NCBI GenBank assembly: GCA_028023455.1
Contig: JAQFVV010006222.1
Location: 186,001 to 250,000 of the forward strand
Direction: 5' to 3'
From: Epiperipatus broadwayi
Lineage: Eukaryota > Onychophora > Udeonychophora > Euonychophora > Peripatidae
DNA: 64,000 nucleotides
Shown here: positions 21,851 through 34,641 of the stretch, one piece after another
How the letters are laid out: the number at the start of each line of letters is the position of its first letter
Position numbering within the stretch: position 1 is the stretch's first letter
Notes under the pieces: model-generated
The model's database searches: none
What the model was told of the DNA's origin: nothing
The model's input: the letters and a program-made list of their open reading frames with translations, nothing else
Program-made: the position numbers and the translations under genes

Positions 21851-21999
21851 TTTTACTCGAGTTATATTTTCAATTATTTCCTATAGTACTAACTCCCCCC
21901 GATGGAGTCCTGACCCCGTAATCCCATCTGAAATCCACCCCCTTACTAAAAAATTTACTCTCTCTTTTAACTCTAATCTCTGGGCGTTTCTCTTGTTAA

Positions 22000-22024
22000 C
22001 GAGCCCGACACGTTGGAAGCGCCA
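22000..22024 (-). promoter_or_regulatory. Candidate primer-binding site (tRNA-Lys type)
   Basis: Minus strand TGGCGC, two extra T, CCAACGTGT, CGGGCTCG resembles the complement of the 3' end of tRNA-Lys(CUU) (TGGCGCCCAACGTGGGGC) with small insertions. It starts 28 bp inside the 5' LTR edge, further than usual. No TGG lies directly at the LTR border. Confidence 0.45.
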
Positions 22025-22052
22025 TTTTCTAACTTTCCTCCCCTCACTCCTC

Positions 22053-23678
22053 TGTGACACGACAACTTTCTTTCTTCCCCTACTAACTGAATTTTAGTTA
22101 TTAGAATCGTCGTCGAGGGCGCCACCAAGGATTTCTCTCTTGGAACCTGGTCACGTAACTTTACATAAACCTGGTCTTTATTTATTTTCGAACGACGATT
22201 CACTGATTATAAACTTTGATTATAATCTCACAGGGGTTTTCCTTTAAGAACACTAACTAATTATTATAAATAATTCAAGAATTCAAGAATACGTTGGACA
22301 AAAAAAAACTTTTAATTTCTTTTACTACTATTTATTATTAATAACCTTATAATTCTATCCGATCCAGAAAGAACTGACTTACAATTTCTGATTTTCCCTC
22401 TGTTTACTTTCTAATTATGCTTCCCAAATATTTACCATAGATTTACTCGCGCCTACACTAATACTGCGAATTCTAGCAGACGTGTATATAAGACGACTTA
22501 TAGTATTTTTAATCTTTCCTGAAGTTTATTTTTAAACTCCACTTTCTTTGGTAAATAAATAAATTGCAAAAATCTTACAATGAACGTATAAGTGTCTTTC
22601 GTTTTCTTATACTTTCAATTCTTTCCTTATTTTCTACTAACAAACGAGTAACGCCCCAAGGTTCTCTGTTACTTGGCGACGCACTTTTATACCCCCACCC
22701 TGTTGTTACTCTCTAGATCGAATAGATATTAAATAATTTAAAATACAGTTATTCCAATATTTCATAAAAAAATATTGAACGAAAATTAACATTAATAGAT
22801 TACAATATTAAACAAATTTATTTCCCCCCTCTATTGTTGAAACATTCGTAATAAACATAATAAATGAAAATTAAATTAAAGATAAAGTTCTATTACGCTT
22901 TACTTAGAGTTCTCATTAATTAAAAGTTTATAATTACCCTGATCGATCAGAGCGGAGTGGCCTGATTTTCATAGGTTTTACATTCCATTGGTCGTGCCTT
23001 TGTCCTTGTATATGCGAATTCCATGAGTGTTCCTTTGGTTGTCCGGCTAGCAATATCCGTTTCTTCCATTCCATAACTCTCTCGATAGCTTCATTCAGAT
23101 GGAGTGGCGGTCAATTCCCCAAAGGGGAAGGTTGTGATAACTTTAGCCGCTATACATTTGACAAGAGTCCGCAAAATTAAATTTCAATAATAATAATTTT
23201 TATTGTTCGAAACACAGCTGCTTTCTTTATTGTCCTTGCTGGTCTCTAAAAGTCAAGTCAACTGATCTCTCTAAAAGCGATCTTATCTCCACTCTTTCTT
23301 ATCTTTTTTTTTTTAATTAGCGTAATAGCAATTACTAACCAAATATTTTTACTTTGTGAAAGTTTCAACAATAGAGTATAATTACTACCAAGAATCTAAT
23401 TTTGTTTTCTTTTCCCCACCCTTTTATCTCTCGAATTTTTCTCCCTTTTAATTAAACACTTTTAACATTTTTTTTTTTTTTAATAAATTATATTCAATTT
23501 TATTTGTTTATTTCAAAATAAAAGTTCAAAATTTTTACCCTTTCCATTAAATCAAAACCATTTGTTAATTAATTTTTTTTTTTTTCATTTTACAAACTAT
23601 TTAACTTCAAAAATATTTATGACAAATTATAAATATGTGAGCTTATATATATATGAGCTGACTTAAAATATCAGCTCA
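22053..23678 (-). repeat. 5' LTR of the Gypsy element
   Basis: Promoter-bearing copy for the minus-strand transcript. Same hairpin terminus and internal inverted pair as the 3' LTR. Near the 3' end of the LTR on the sense strand, a reading frame beginning at 22203 runs through the LTR into the leader and stops at 21973. In both LTRs it starts MNRRSKINKDQVYVKLRDQV. It precedes Gag and could be an upstream ORF if transcription starts before it. The transcription start is not identified. Confidence 0.95.
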
Positions 23679-23717
23679 ATATAGTTGTTTTATTTCAATT
23701 GTGTTGGAATCATTATT
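23679..23717 (-). repeat. Right arm of the split foldback
   Basis: Inverted counterpart of 16330-16367 (see there). It begins directly after the LTR with ATATAGTTGTTTTATTTC. Confidence 0.7.
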
Positions 23718-25249
23718 AATTATTTGTTAACAACATTATGTACAAATTTATATTTGACCATTGTTAAGAAATTCCTGTTTACTATTATATGTTTAACAAA
23801 CTCATAAGAATAGATACTAGAGATTTCTTTCCTAATACACATTGAAAGCAATTCATTCCAGATTAAAACAAAACTAGTTGTGATATTTAGACCATTTTTT
23901 TCTATCAAAGATTTAGAAATTTCTGATAACTATGTAAAATCAATGGATAATGTGAGAAAAGAAAAGTGGGTAGGAACCATGGAAAATAAAAACTTTGCAA
24001 GATTTAGTCTCATAGTTTGATCTCCTTTATGAAATCTTTGATATAAAAGCATTTCTAATAAAATTATTATTATTATTACTGATGAGATTAATGTGCTTTA
24101 ATGTCACATTTCCAAACGAAATATTATAGAAGGAGAAAAGTCATCATTAAAACCATATTGCAAGCTTCTCTGCTATAATTTTCATTTAATAATAACCGGA
24201 TAAAATCTGCAGATATTGATGGAGTTAAACTTCCCTTGATTTCCTTACACCAGGAAAAACACCAAGAGCAGAAAATATATTTCCAGAGTTTCTAAAACAA
24301 AATCTAAAGCCAAAGCATTGTTTATAAAACTATTTAGTAACATCATTCATATAGAAACTGTCCCAAAAATGTTACATGAAAGCAAAACTATATCAGTTCA
24401 GTTTTAGATCAAAAAGAAACTGCTGAGAGCAATTTTTGTCTTTAACAAATCATATTGAAAAAGGCTTTCAAAATAAATTAAAAACTCTTATGACCTTTAC
24501 TGTTCTAACTTCAGCTGTTTGAGAAAATATTATTCTAAAAGTTTCTAACATGCTTAAATATATGGAAGCCAATAAATTAATTGAAAAAATATTCTCCAAT
24601 AAAAAAAGTTTAGTGTTGTTAAATGATTGCAAAATTTTACAAAATTGTTTTCCACAGAGTTCAGTTTTTTAATCTATTTATTTTAATTTATTCCAAAATG
24701 ATCTTTCTAAAACAGAATGCAAAAAAAATAATTTGTACTATTGATATTGTCTTGACTTTTCAAAAGAAATTACTTCCAGAAATAGATAAGTTTCTCAATA
24801 AAAATATGAAAGATTGAGCTTTTTCAAAAATTAGAAGATCTTATTTTTTAATCCAATGAAGAACAGATCCTCATTTTTTCCCTTTAAACAATAGAAAATC
24901 TTATTGAATATAAAACAGAACCATAATTGTACTCTATGATGTTTAGGAATAAACTTGCTTATAGTCTAATTTAAGTTCCTCATTTATCTGAAATTAAATT
25001 AAAATTAAATTCTACAAATAATGTTACTGGAAAAATATCTGGCATGACTTGAGACTGTGATGCAAATACATTATTATGATAGCTTCTTGAATATAACCAT
25101 AACCTGCTGGTACCCCTGTTAAAAATGTTTATGCACTAAATTTTTAGATATTCAATTAAATATTGCCATAAAAATATTACTGGTATACTCAAGTCTATTC
25201 ATTTTCACTTTTTCTGTTCTTTCATACACATTTTTTCTAGACATCTGAA
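23718..25249. other. AT-rich non-coding DNA
   Basis: No supported gene. Short frames at 23720-23908 and 24623-24817 have no motifs and are probably chance. Confidence 0.5.
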
Positions 25250-25520
25250 GAAAAGTTGCCTCACAAAAAATATATATATAAAGCTGTTAAGCAAATTGGT
25301 CTTGCCAATAACTCAAAGTTTTACCATCTAGATTCATCTCAAACAAACCGAATAAACATGTCCTTTTTGGATATTTAAATAAGAATCTACTATTAAAACA
25401 ATGTGATATAAAAATGCAATTATAATGATTCATTTTTTACAGCTACAATTGGAATCTCAACAGGTTCAGGGCAACCAATGACCAATGTGCTCATATGCAT
25501 TGTAAATGGAATTTATAGCA

Positions 25521-25522
<2 letters not shown>
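25250..25522 (+). repeat. Dispersed repeat, copy at 25.3 kb
   Basis: Diverged copy of the sequence at 61420-61700. Shared landmarks in order are GTTAAGCA, CTTGCCAATAA, TTTTGGATATT (with one change), AAGAATCTAC and a TTCAG...CA block near the right end. The family is unidentified. Confidence 0.6.

Positions 25523-25525
<3 letters not shown>

Positions 25526-25580
<55 letters not shown>
25526..25580. repeat. (TA)n microsatellite
   Basis: Uninterrupted TA dinucleotide run. Confidence 0.95.
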
Positions 25581-25582
<2 letters not shown>

Positions 25583-26140
25583 TGTGAAAAAAACACCAAC
25601 TATAACTAAATAGTTAGTAAGTAGCCAATTTATAGATACAATGACAAAACTGAAGGATATAATAAAACCACTGGTGACTCTATCTCTTTATTGACATATC
25701 TACACAAGTTACATTATAATATTTTGTTAATAGTTAAGGTGTCAAAAAATTCATATGATAAATAAATAATTAGATAACTGAGATATCAGGAAGAAATTGA
25801 TAGTAATGACTCAGTGATAAACAAATATGATTTAAAAAGATGAAAATAGTATGTATACTTTATATAGTATATTATTTCTGGATCATTTAGAACATAAACA
25901 AGATGATTAAAATGTAAAACTACTCTTGTATTTTATAAAATCTCCACATTGTTATTCTTTCATCATTTATTTATGATGAATCGTATTCCATTTGTGCTTC
26001 CAACTATATGTCTATTTTTCAAATGCACTGAAATGGCATTTTGAAATATTAGTGGAAATGTTAAAACTAAGAATTTTTTACTAATATATAATTAAAGAAG
26101 GATGGTAATGATGGCATTTTAATTGTAATTATATGTTCCA
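25581..26140. other. AT-rich non-coding DNA
   Basis: Nothing recognised. Confidence 0.5.
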
Positions 26141-26327
26141 CTACTTCCATCATCTAATATTAAATGTTTAATGTCTTTAGAAAAATTCAAACTTTATTTG
26201 AGCTTTTCAAATACACTCATCTATTAGTACTTGTAGAGTATTGGTTCAATGTATTTGAAAAGTTTAAATAAAGTTTGAATTTTCTAAAAAAAAACATTTA
26301 ACATTTAATATTAAGTGATGGAAATAG
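26141..26327. mobile_element. Foldback (hairpin) element, MITE-like
   Basis: The two halves (26141-26214 and 26251-26327) are imperfect inverted repeats of about 75 bp around a 36-bp loop, for example TTCAAACTTTATTTGAG against its complement. No coding capacity. A single diverged arm of the same family is at 44825-44905. Confidence 0.75.
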
Positions 26328-29186
26328 TCCGATATATACTTATTTTTCAGCCTTGTGGACATACACATGGGGGAAAGTTGGTTAACAGTAATTGTGAGGC
26401 TGATTAATAAAAAGTAGCATTGTAATTTTTTAAAGGGATTATATATCTATTAGAATAGTTTTTAGAAAATAATAATGCAATAGGTTAATTATTAAAATGT
26501 GAAGGGTTTAAATTTAAAAAAAAATAATAATAATTTATGATAGACTAATAATATAGCCAATTTTTCATATCAGATATTAAAATTAAAAAAAAAACTATTT
26601 AAAAAGATGTATATTGGAATTTGTGTTCATATGAGTATTTACTTCAAAAACAACATAATTAAGATAGATTAAAGAAACATCTAAATTTGGGTTTAAATTT
26701 TTAAAAATGGGAGACAATAGAATAACAAAACAAGGTTTAATTTGATAGATACAATGTAGCTTGGTAATTAAAATATTTTCTTGTAATTAAATATAATTAA
26801 AGTATCCCCAATTATAACAAAAAATGGTCACTAAATTTATAAAAAAAAACAGAGGTTAATCAGGAATATGTAAGCACGTTTTTCTTCAGAAATTCAATCT
26901 TCAATCTTAGCTTTAAACTCTGATTTCTACTCTGAGTGTTATTTCAATCTGGATTATGTTTAATGACTAAGAAAAAAAGCTACAGACTGCCTGAAGTCTA
27001 TCTTGGTTTCAACATATTTGAAATCCTATTTTAAAAAAGTTCCAACTCATAATGCAATTAAGAAAAAAGTGATGACTAACTAGCAAATATTTATGCAGAT
27101 TTGCATCTAATAAAATTGTAAGCCAGAAGAGGAAAATTCCATCCTGTCCAGGAAGTTTAGTACTACCATATAAGAGCTGCTGCTTGGGTTTGCAACGGGT
27201 AAAAATACAGTACCTTTCTCGAGAGGGGGGAGGAGTATTTGCAGCGGCAGAATGTCATATTAAAAGGTCAAAATTTTAACAATATGAAAAGTATACGTTT
27301 ATATACAAAAATTATAAACACATTACAAAACTAAATAAAAAACAGATAGTTGTGATTTTTAATATGGTATTCTGCTGTTGCAAATATCTCCCCACAACCC
27401 ACTGGAAAAAAATACAGCAAATGCTATTGCAAACACAGGCTACAGGTCTAATAGGTAAGTATCAGAAGTTTATAAGTGAAATTTTATCTTTGGCTTGTAA
27501 AAGAAAAAAATCTATTTTATAAAATTTATTTAGTTTTTCTTAAATTTAACTAGTTACAATAAAAATCTATTACATTATAATTTATTTTAAATAATATTTT
27601 TAATAACCCTTAAAACAAATTTAATGCTAAAATATGCGTAAAAAACCTTCTTTAAAATTTTTTTATATTGCTATTTTGGTTAGGTTAGTTATCTAAGATC
27701 ACATGGCTGATCATGATATGGATATGGCAATATATATATATAAATCATAGATATAATAAAATATCTTTACTAACAACAAAATGATATATATTTTATTATA
27801 TTTATGATTTATTTTTAATTTGAATAAGCAACATAAAGGATTTATTCCTTGTATTTTATATATATATTGTACATATTGGACAATGGTCTGTATTTATATA
27901 ATTAATAAAAATAATTGTTTAGCTTAAAACAGAAATATATATAAGTTCTTATCTTAGAATAATATAATTCCAATACTTTATTAGCTTTACTTTATACCCA
28001 TTTGGAAAACTGCTATTTATATATTGCAAAAATATATTTTAATTTTCAAAAGAATGTATCAATATTTTTATTGCGCTAGGGTAAATAAATCCTGAGACTG
28101 GTAATATATGATATACATTTTGTTTTGACTTTCTATACATGTGCATTTTATATTTGAACACGTAAATGAAAAGTCTGAGTACATGAAAAAAAAAAACCAA
28201 TAGAATAAAATTTAGGTTTAGTAAAATAATAATAGCAAGTTTTATGTACGTGAATTGTTATTATTATTTTCTTAAAGGGTTAACTTTTTAAAGCTAAATT
28301 GTATTTCATAAAACAATAATATTTTAGAAATGTGTAGAAGGGGATAAAATGTTTGTTTTATGTTAAATGCATTAAGTTATATGTAATATAATGTAGTTTA
28401 TTTTAAGATTTTACTTACATTTTTAAAACATTTAAATAATTAATGTTTAGAATTTCTTTATTTATTTCAAATAAATGTATTCTAAAAGCATCCAAAAAAA
28501 TTTTTTTGAACATAGAATGCAAAAGCATTCAAAAATGTTATTTAAATTTTGTTCAAAAGAAAGCCTATTGGCTTGTTTATTTCATTTCATACATATATTG
28601 ACATAATTCAAAGATTATAAATGTGTATATTTCTTGTAATGTGTTTTCTTTTTGTTTAGTCATCCACAAATAAAAGTGGTTCTTCAATAGACAACATCAG
28701 CAGACAGTGACAATTTTTTGGTTTCTCAATCCATTTACTTCATTTGTAACACCTGGACAATTATGATCTAGGATTCATTGTGCCTCAAAGATATTAACAA
28801 TTAATTAATTTAGCTGCTAAACAAGATTCAAAATAGGTTAGCCAACATTTTCTTAAGCTTAATTAATTAAAGGTAAAAAAAAAGTTTTACCTTTTTGATT
28901 TTGTTTTGAACATTCAATTTAATTTTAAAAAAAAAACCCAGAGTTCTAATTCTTGATATTGATTGTTAAAATTAATTGTTAGCCATGTTAAAATTATCAG
29001 GTTTTTTAAGTAATATTCTTTAAGATATTTAAGATGAACTTTAGAAATTTTAATGGAATTTTAAGCTATACTAATTGTCTATATTATCATATGCTATTAT
29101 GTTATCATCATCAATATCAGGAATTAATAACATAAAAAAGAGAACTATTTATTCTTATTTAAAACAATTGTTTGTTATTTATGTGT
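26328..29186. other. AT-rich non-coding DNA
   Basis: No gene recognised. A slightly GC-richer patch at 27160-27250 (CTCGAGAGGGGGGAGGAG) has no identifiable content. Contains the hairpin at 27740-27813. Confidence 0.5.
27740..27813. repeat. Inverted repeat, about 25-bp arms
   Basis: ATAAATCATAGATATAATAA on the left is matched in inverted form on the right with one mismatch, loop about 20 bp. Confidence 0.75.
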
Positions 29187-29206
29187 TTAATATTATTACT
29201 TTTATT

Positions 29207-29242
<36 letters not shown>

Positions 29243-29253
29243 AATAAAAGTAA

Positions 29254-29291
<38 letters not shown>
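29187..29291. repeat. Hairpin around (TA)n tracts
   Basis: TAATATTATTACTTTTATTT is followed by a TA run, then its inverted copy, then a second TA run to 29291. Replication-slippage products are a simple explanation. Confidence 0.85.
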
Positions 29292-29292
<1 letters not shown>

Positions 29293-29814
29293 CTCCTAAA
29301 GTTCAAAAAGAAATCAAAGTTAAAGGTCAATCAAAAATATATTATTCATATTAGTTAAAATACAAAAATTATTACTTTATACACAGTTAATTATAGATTT
29401 AATATTTTATATGTACATAAAATCTCACTTAAAATCTGATTATTTTTAAATTTAAATCTATTTCTTGGACCATTAATATTATTCATGTTTATTTGCTAAT
29501 TTTAAGCAATATTTATTTTCAGAAGAGTGTGTTTTCTAATTCTTAGAATTTACTTATTTATTAAATGTGTAGGAAGATATAAAATAAATATCCAATCTAA
29601 TATTTATTTACTTCCATGGATTTTCTTTACATAGACTGGACCCTCTATATACTTGTAGTTGAAGTGGATAAAAATAATTAAATAAAATACATAGAATTTT
29701 CAAGCACTAAATGTCATGAGATTAGTTAGTAAGTAGTTTGTATATGCTCTTATTTATTAATTTATTTATTTATGTGCATAAAAGTATTTTAAAGATCAAT
29801 GATAATTATAAAAC

Positions 29815-29925
29815 TTCACAACCACACCACCATATTGGTTAATTTCTCACATTAACAAAATTGAATTATACTTTCACAACCATACTGGTTAATTTCTTGC
29901 ATTAACAAAATTGAATTATAATTTC
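29815..29925 (+). repeat. Tandem duplication, about 55-60 bp unit
   Basis: Two adjacent copies sharing CACAACCA and TGGTTAATTTCT, with a small length difference. Non-coding. Confidence 0.8.
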
Positions 29926-32900
29926 TGCCATATTTAAACAAAATTTAATTGCTTATATGAGATAATCTTATTTATTAACATCAATTCGCGTAACAACCAT
30001 GTTATATCACATATGCTTGTTCTTTTGCATTTTATTTCAATTTATTTCTTTAGGTTCTCCCATGAAATATTAATCTGATTTTTAAGTGCCTTCATGACTA
30101 GTATTATAAATATAAATTTAAAACAATTCAAGAAAACATATATATAATTAATTATATTATTGTTCTTTATTAATTTTTATACTTTGTTTTGATTTTGTAA
30201 ATAAAAGTTTTTTTTTATTAAATCTGACTGTATTTTTTATTTAGTAAAATTTTTTTAAAACTTATTGGGCTTATTATATTGAACTAATTTATTTTGCCTC
30301 ACACAAATATAAAAGAACCCTGTGATGTTGTTCTATTGTGTTACAGAATATTTAATTTACCAGGAACCTAACTGGATTTCATAATCACATACACAAAACG
30401 TGTACAAATTTTAAGAAGATGCGCTTACACCAAGATGACATACATATTTCACTTAAAATATATTTTGGTATGTATTTTTATTATTTATTGTTTTTACTAT
30501 TTTGGCTAAATTTGACTTCAGACATTTCAAGTGCGTTAAACATTTAATATTGGATTTAAATGTGGTTTGGATATAATAAAATGTATCATTTACATTCTTG
30601 TTGTATTGATATCTGTGTCCATACGCTGTACCCTCCATCCATAGGCTCTCATCACTGTTGCGATACTATGAGAAAGCATACCCTTATTTACCATTGCAAT
30701 ATATATTACTATAATCTCACCAAATACATAAAAAGTGTCATCCATTTAGTAACTTAAAATGTCTAGATAATTGTATCATCATCTGATATTACTAATATTT
30801 TATCAAAGTTACTTATTAGATATTCTAAGTATCATAGTCCAAAATGTGTACTTTTTTGAAGTCATGATTCTGATATTAGCCAAGATTCATTTGAAAAGTC
30901 AACAGCCAAGAGATTGGTCTAAAATGAAGTTAAGAAGTTTTAATACTTGCATTGATACTGATTTATATTATTTTTTCTTTTGAAAAAAATAAGCATTAGA
31001 TTTTGTTTATCTATTATGGATATTACAAAAATGTATAATAATTTTAGGAGCTGTAGTTAATATTTTAATGACATTTTCATTAGATTTATTTAATTAACTT
31101 GCATTATATCATCATCCAGTACTTTTAAGTGATAAAATTGGATAGATGCACATGCATGCATGCACACATATATACGTCTTATTACTATATATAACTACAA
31201 ATCTATATAATTATCAATTATAGAAAATGCTTATAGCAAATAATAAAAATGAAAAAAAGCTATTTTTCCTTTAAGATAAAACTATAATGCATTTTCAATA
31301 AATATTGGTTTTCATAATTTTATTTTAAACAAAAAAAAACATGTTAGAATGATAGTTTGGAAATTAATAAATCAAATAATGACAAATGGTATTTTTTTAT
31401 TCTTGATTTATGAGAAAAGTTCAAACATTTCCATAGTTAACCATAAAAGTATATTAAAAATCTTAGTTCATTCAATATAATTCTAGGCCATGTCAAAAAA
31501 ATAAATTCTATATTTTTCTACAATTCATACTTTTTATATTGGCTTCAAAATATCCTGCAATCTCTTTCTATTTATGTCCTATTAATTTTATAAATACAAG
31601 TCATAATTCATAAATTTAACTATTATATTTTGTATTTCTGATATAAAAAAAGTACTATAAAGATATCCTATTAATTCAGACCCAAAAACATACAACTAAA
31701 TTAGCAAATTCTAATTCAAAATCTTACTACTTATCAATAGAAGCATTCATTCATAAATGAGTAAGACCATTGCAAATTCAAAGGCAAAATCCAAACAAGT
31801 TAATGATCAGTTTTGCAGTGTCAATATAAACGAATTATTAAACACAAATTTATCAAAATATATCATATATTGTTTCAAATTCTGCTTCACACCTCATAGT
31901 AAATTCTAATTTTTTCAGCAGCAAAAATTTATTTCTGAAAATCTTCATCATATTGTCTAACTGCTCTTCTATTATATCCTATCGACCATATCCTTGTAAT
32001 GAAAGATATTTATATTGTACTTTTCTGAAATGCTTTTGTAAGATTATAAAATAAATGGAATCTGCCTTTCCCATAATAGTTTTTCTCAACATCATATAAC
32101 ACATTGTAGAAAGTAAGTTATTATTCATTCACTTGATATGTCTACATCAGTTAAGATAGACATTTATAATATTAGATTCCCTATCAATCTGAAAAATATG
32201 CTTATGGATGTTTCAATCTTGTTATCAAATTTTCTTACTTATTACCATTAAGCAAATATTTTCAGTATCTTTCTATTACAATGGTAGAGAGGGTATATAA
32301 TATATTTAGAAAAAAAAACATAATTGATTTAGGTGAAGTAATAGGGAAACTATGATTAAATACATTATCTTTTAACATGTTAATTACAGCAGCAACACAA
32401 TTTGATTTCTGAGTTACATAACAGTAACCAACAAATCACAATTGTGTTTATAAATTTTACTCAATTCCTCACCCACCCACCCCAATACACAATACTCTTT
32501 TAAATCTCTGATTCATACTTAATCATTCTTTTAACATAAATAAAAAAATATCGTGCTTTAATTAAATAAATAACATTTAATTATATTTATTTTTAAAATG
32601 TTACATATTAGTAGATTTACCAAAACATTTGTCGGTGATATATATAAATGTATGTGCATTTGTGTATAAAAATAGTAAAATGCTGTGGTGAATTACTGTC
32701 ATGTCAGTTTTTTTTTTTAAATCATGAAGCTTAGCAAAAGAAAGCAGATTGAACTGACAATAAGAATAAAAATCTGTTTGATAATTGACATGAGTCTCCT
32801 ACATGAGCTTGCTAATGAATCTTTAGTCTGGAATAATTACATCACTAAGATATTACAAAAACAGATTAAGAAAAAGAAAACTCTTCTGAAAAATTAAAAA

Positions 32901-33124
32901 TGTAAAAAAAAAAAAAATCCGGAAATAAAATCTTCATAATCTACATAATCTAAAAAGATTATTTATATCGAGACTTCTTAAAAGGATATTACACATTTAA
33001 AAATAAAAATAATATGTCGGAAAAAAAAATATGTTGATGCTAATATCCTATATATATATATATCAAAAAATTCGGTTTACAAAAATTTATTTTAAAAATT
33101 ACACAATTAGAACGACAAAATTTT
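29926..33124. other. AT-rich non-coding DNA
   Basis: No gene, RNA or clear repeat recognised. Open frames around 30453-30983 are short and motif-free. Confidence 0.5.
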
Positions 33125-33812
33125 CATATTTTATGCTTTGAAATAGGCTACGATATCTCTGCCGAATGTTTAAATTGCAACATCAATCTTCAATCCCTTT
33201 CCACAAATCAATTTTTGATCAACTGTAGCAGTTTCACCAAGATTTCTCTATATGCCCGCTCTGTAAAACTGACAATGAAACCCTCCAGCATTTCCTACTT
33301 AAATCTCCCTTTCTGCTTGTTGTGAGAAATGTCATCGCACAGGAATACCATCTTCAACCTCCAAGAATCCATAGAAACAGGGGGTCTTCACAGCTATTAG
33401 ACTATCAGCTTTCCTCATCTATGCTCTCTGGTTGCTCCAATGTGACATTATCTTTGACCAGAGAGTACCCTCAGTGAACCAAAAACCTCTTGAACCTAAT
33501 TCACTGTCTCAAAACCAGAGATACCAAACTAGCCCCACCTCCACTCCTCACAGACACTTGGGCAATCCTCCAACTCCCATCCTCTCAGCCTCTATCATAG
33601 GACTCGATTATGAAGACATGCATTTCAGACCAGCCTGGACTATACACTGTTTCCCCTTTCCACTTCCCATTCCCTTTTCACATGTATCCTTCCCCTCTTA
33701 CCATGTTGCTCCTAAAATTTCAATTTGTTTTATAATCACTCCCTTGTAAACCTTTTCTAACTGTATCTATATATATATTTTTTTTGATGAATAAACATCA
33801 CTGAAAAAAATA
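33125..33812 (+). pseudogene. 5'-truncated non-LTR retrotransposon 3' end
   Basis: This segment is clearly less AT-rich than its surroundings. One frame contains CPLCKTDNETLQHFLLKSP (about 33255-33311), the Cys/His module found near the C-terminus of several CR1/Jockey-like LINE proteins. The upstream block LSTNQFLINCSSF is one frame away, so there is a frameshift. The 3' untranslated region runs to an AATAAA signal and an A-tail (33790-33812). The strand, and the lack of similarity, set it apart from the RTE-like LINE. The 105-residue frame at 33432-33749 is mostly untranslated region and not a gene. Confidence 0.7.
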
Positions 33813-34551
33813 TGAAAGAATTTATTTCTGATCCAACATTGTTCTATTTTAATCGTTAATCATTGGGTTTGAAAACTCCATGACTCTTAATTTAAAAACT
33901 ACTTAAGAGAAATAAATAAATAGAAATTAAATAAATCATAAATAGAAATCAAATAAATCCACGTCAGAATTTAAACTTTCCAAAATGCATCATACCTCAT
34001 ATTAGTTTCAGTATAATTTCCACTTCTAAAGTGGTATGGTGAGATTGTCTACAATAGAGACATAAAATAATTTATATAGAGAGATTTCTTGATATTCTGT
34101 CATTATTAATAATAATATAAAAATACCAAAACTGAGATCAAACAGAATGATCAAACAGAACAGTCATGCTTATGTCGAAAAGTATACACAGTTTAATGAA
34201 TTTTATATACCATTTGTGATTTTACTTTTTGAATCACAAAAGTTAAATAATAATATTTCTTGAGATATTTCATCATTAATTCACAACTATCTGTGGAATT
34301 CCATATCATGTTGATTATGATTTTTGCTATGGAATAACTGTTTTTGGATTTCATATTTAAAAAACAAAATTGTAAAATTTCAAAAGGTGAGGATGAGCTG
34401 ACAACAGCAAAATCATCACTAGAGTAATTTGTACCATTACAATCCCCACATAATACACTTAATTTTATTAGCTTGGTGATCAGAAAGAGAGAGAGACTTA
34501 GAATTCTATTTTAACTATATGACTTCCCTATGGCAAACAAGACACTCAATG

Positions 34552-34554
<3 letters not shown>
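33813..34554. other. AT-rich non-coding DNA
   Basis: Nothing recognised. Confidence 0.5.

Positions 34555-34637
<83 letters not shown>
34555..34637. repeat. (TA)n microsatellite, about 83 bp
   Basis: One of the longest uninterrupted TA runs in the window. Several open frames made only of Tyr-Ile repeats come from it and are not genes. Confidence 0.95.

Positions 34638-34641
<4 letters not shown>

Larger units (their letters stand above)
16455..23678 (-). mobile_element. Ty3/Gypsy LTR retrotransposon, nearly intact
   Basis: A 7.2-kb element with LTRs of 1622 and 1626 bp around a 4.0-kb interior. The domain order on the minus strand is Gag, protease, reverse transcriptase, RNase H, integrase; integrase last is diagnostic for Ty3/Gypsy. 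The LTRs start TG and end CA, and the flanks share ATAT (16451-16454, 23679-23682), a plausible 4-bp target duplication. The two LTRs differ by a handful of substitutions and homopolymer changes, so insertion was recent. Coding is intact except for a frame break near the integrase C-terminus. There is no envelope-like frame and no chromodomain was seen. Confidence 0.95.

Noticed and set aside
21327-22097. Long open frames antisense to Gag
   Set aside because: Shadows of the Gag coding strand without motifs.
24080-24125. CTGATGA followed by a stem and CGAAA on the plus strand
   Set aside because: No stem I pairing and a large internal loop in stem II; most likely chance.
33432-33749. 105-residue open frame
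   Set aside because: Overlaps the 3' untranslated region of a truncated LINE; not a gene.
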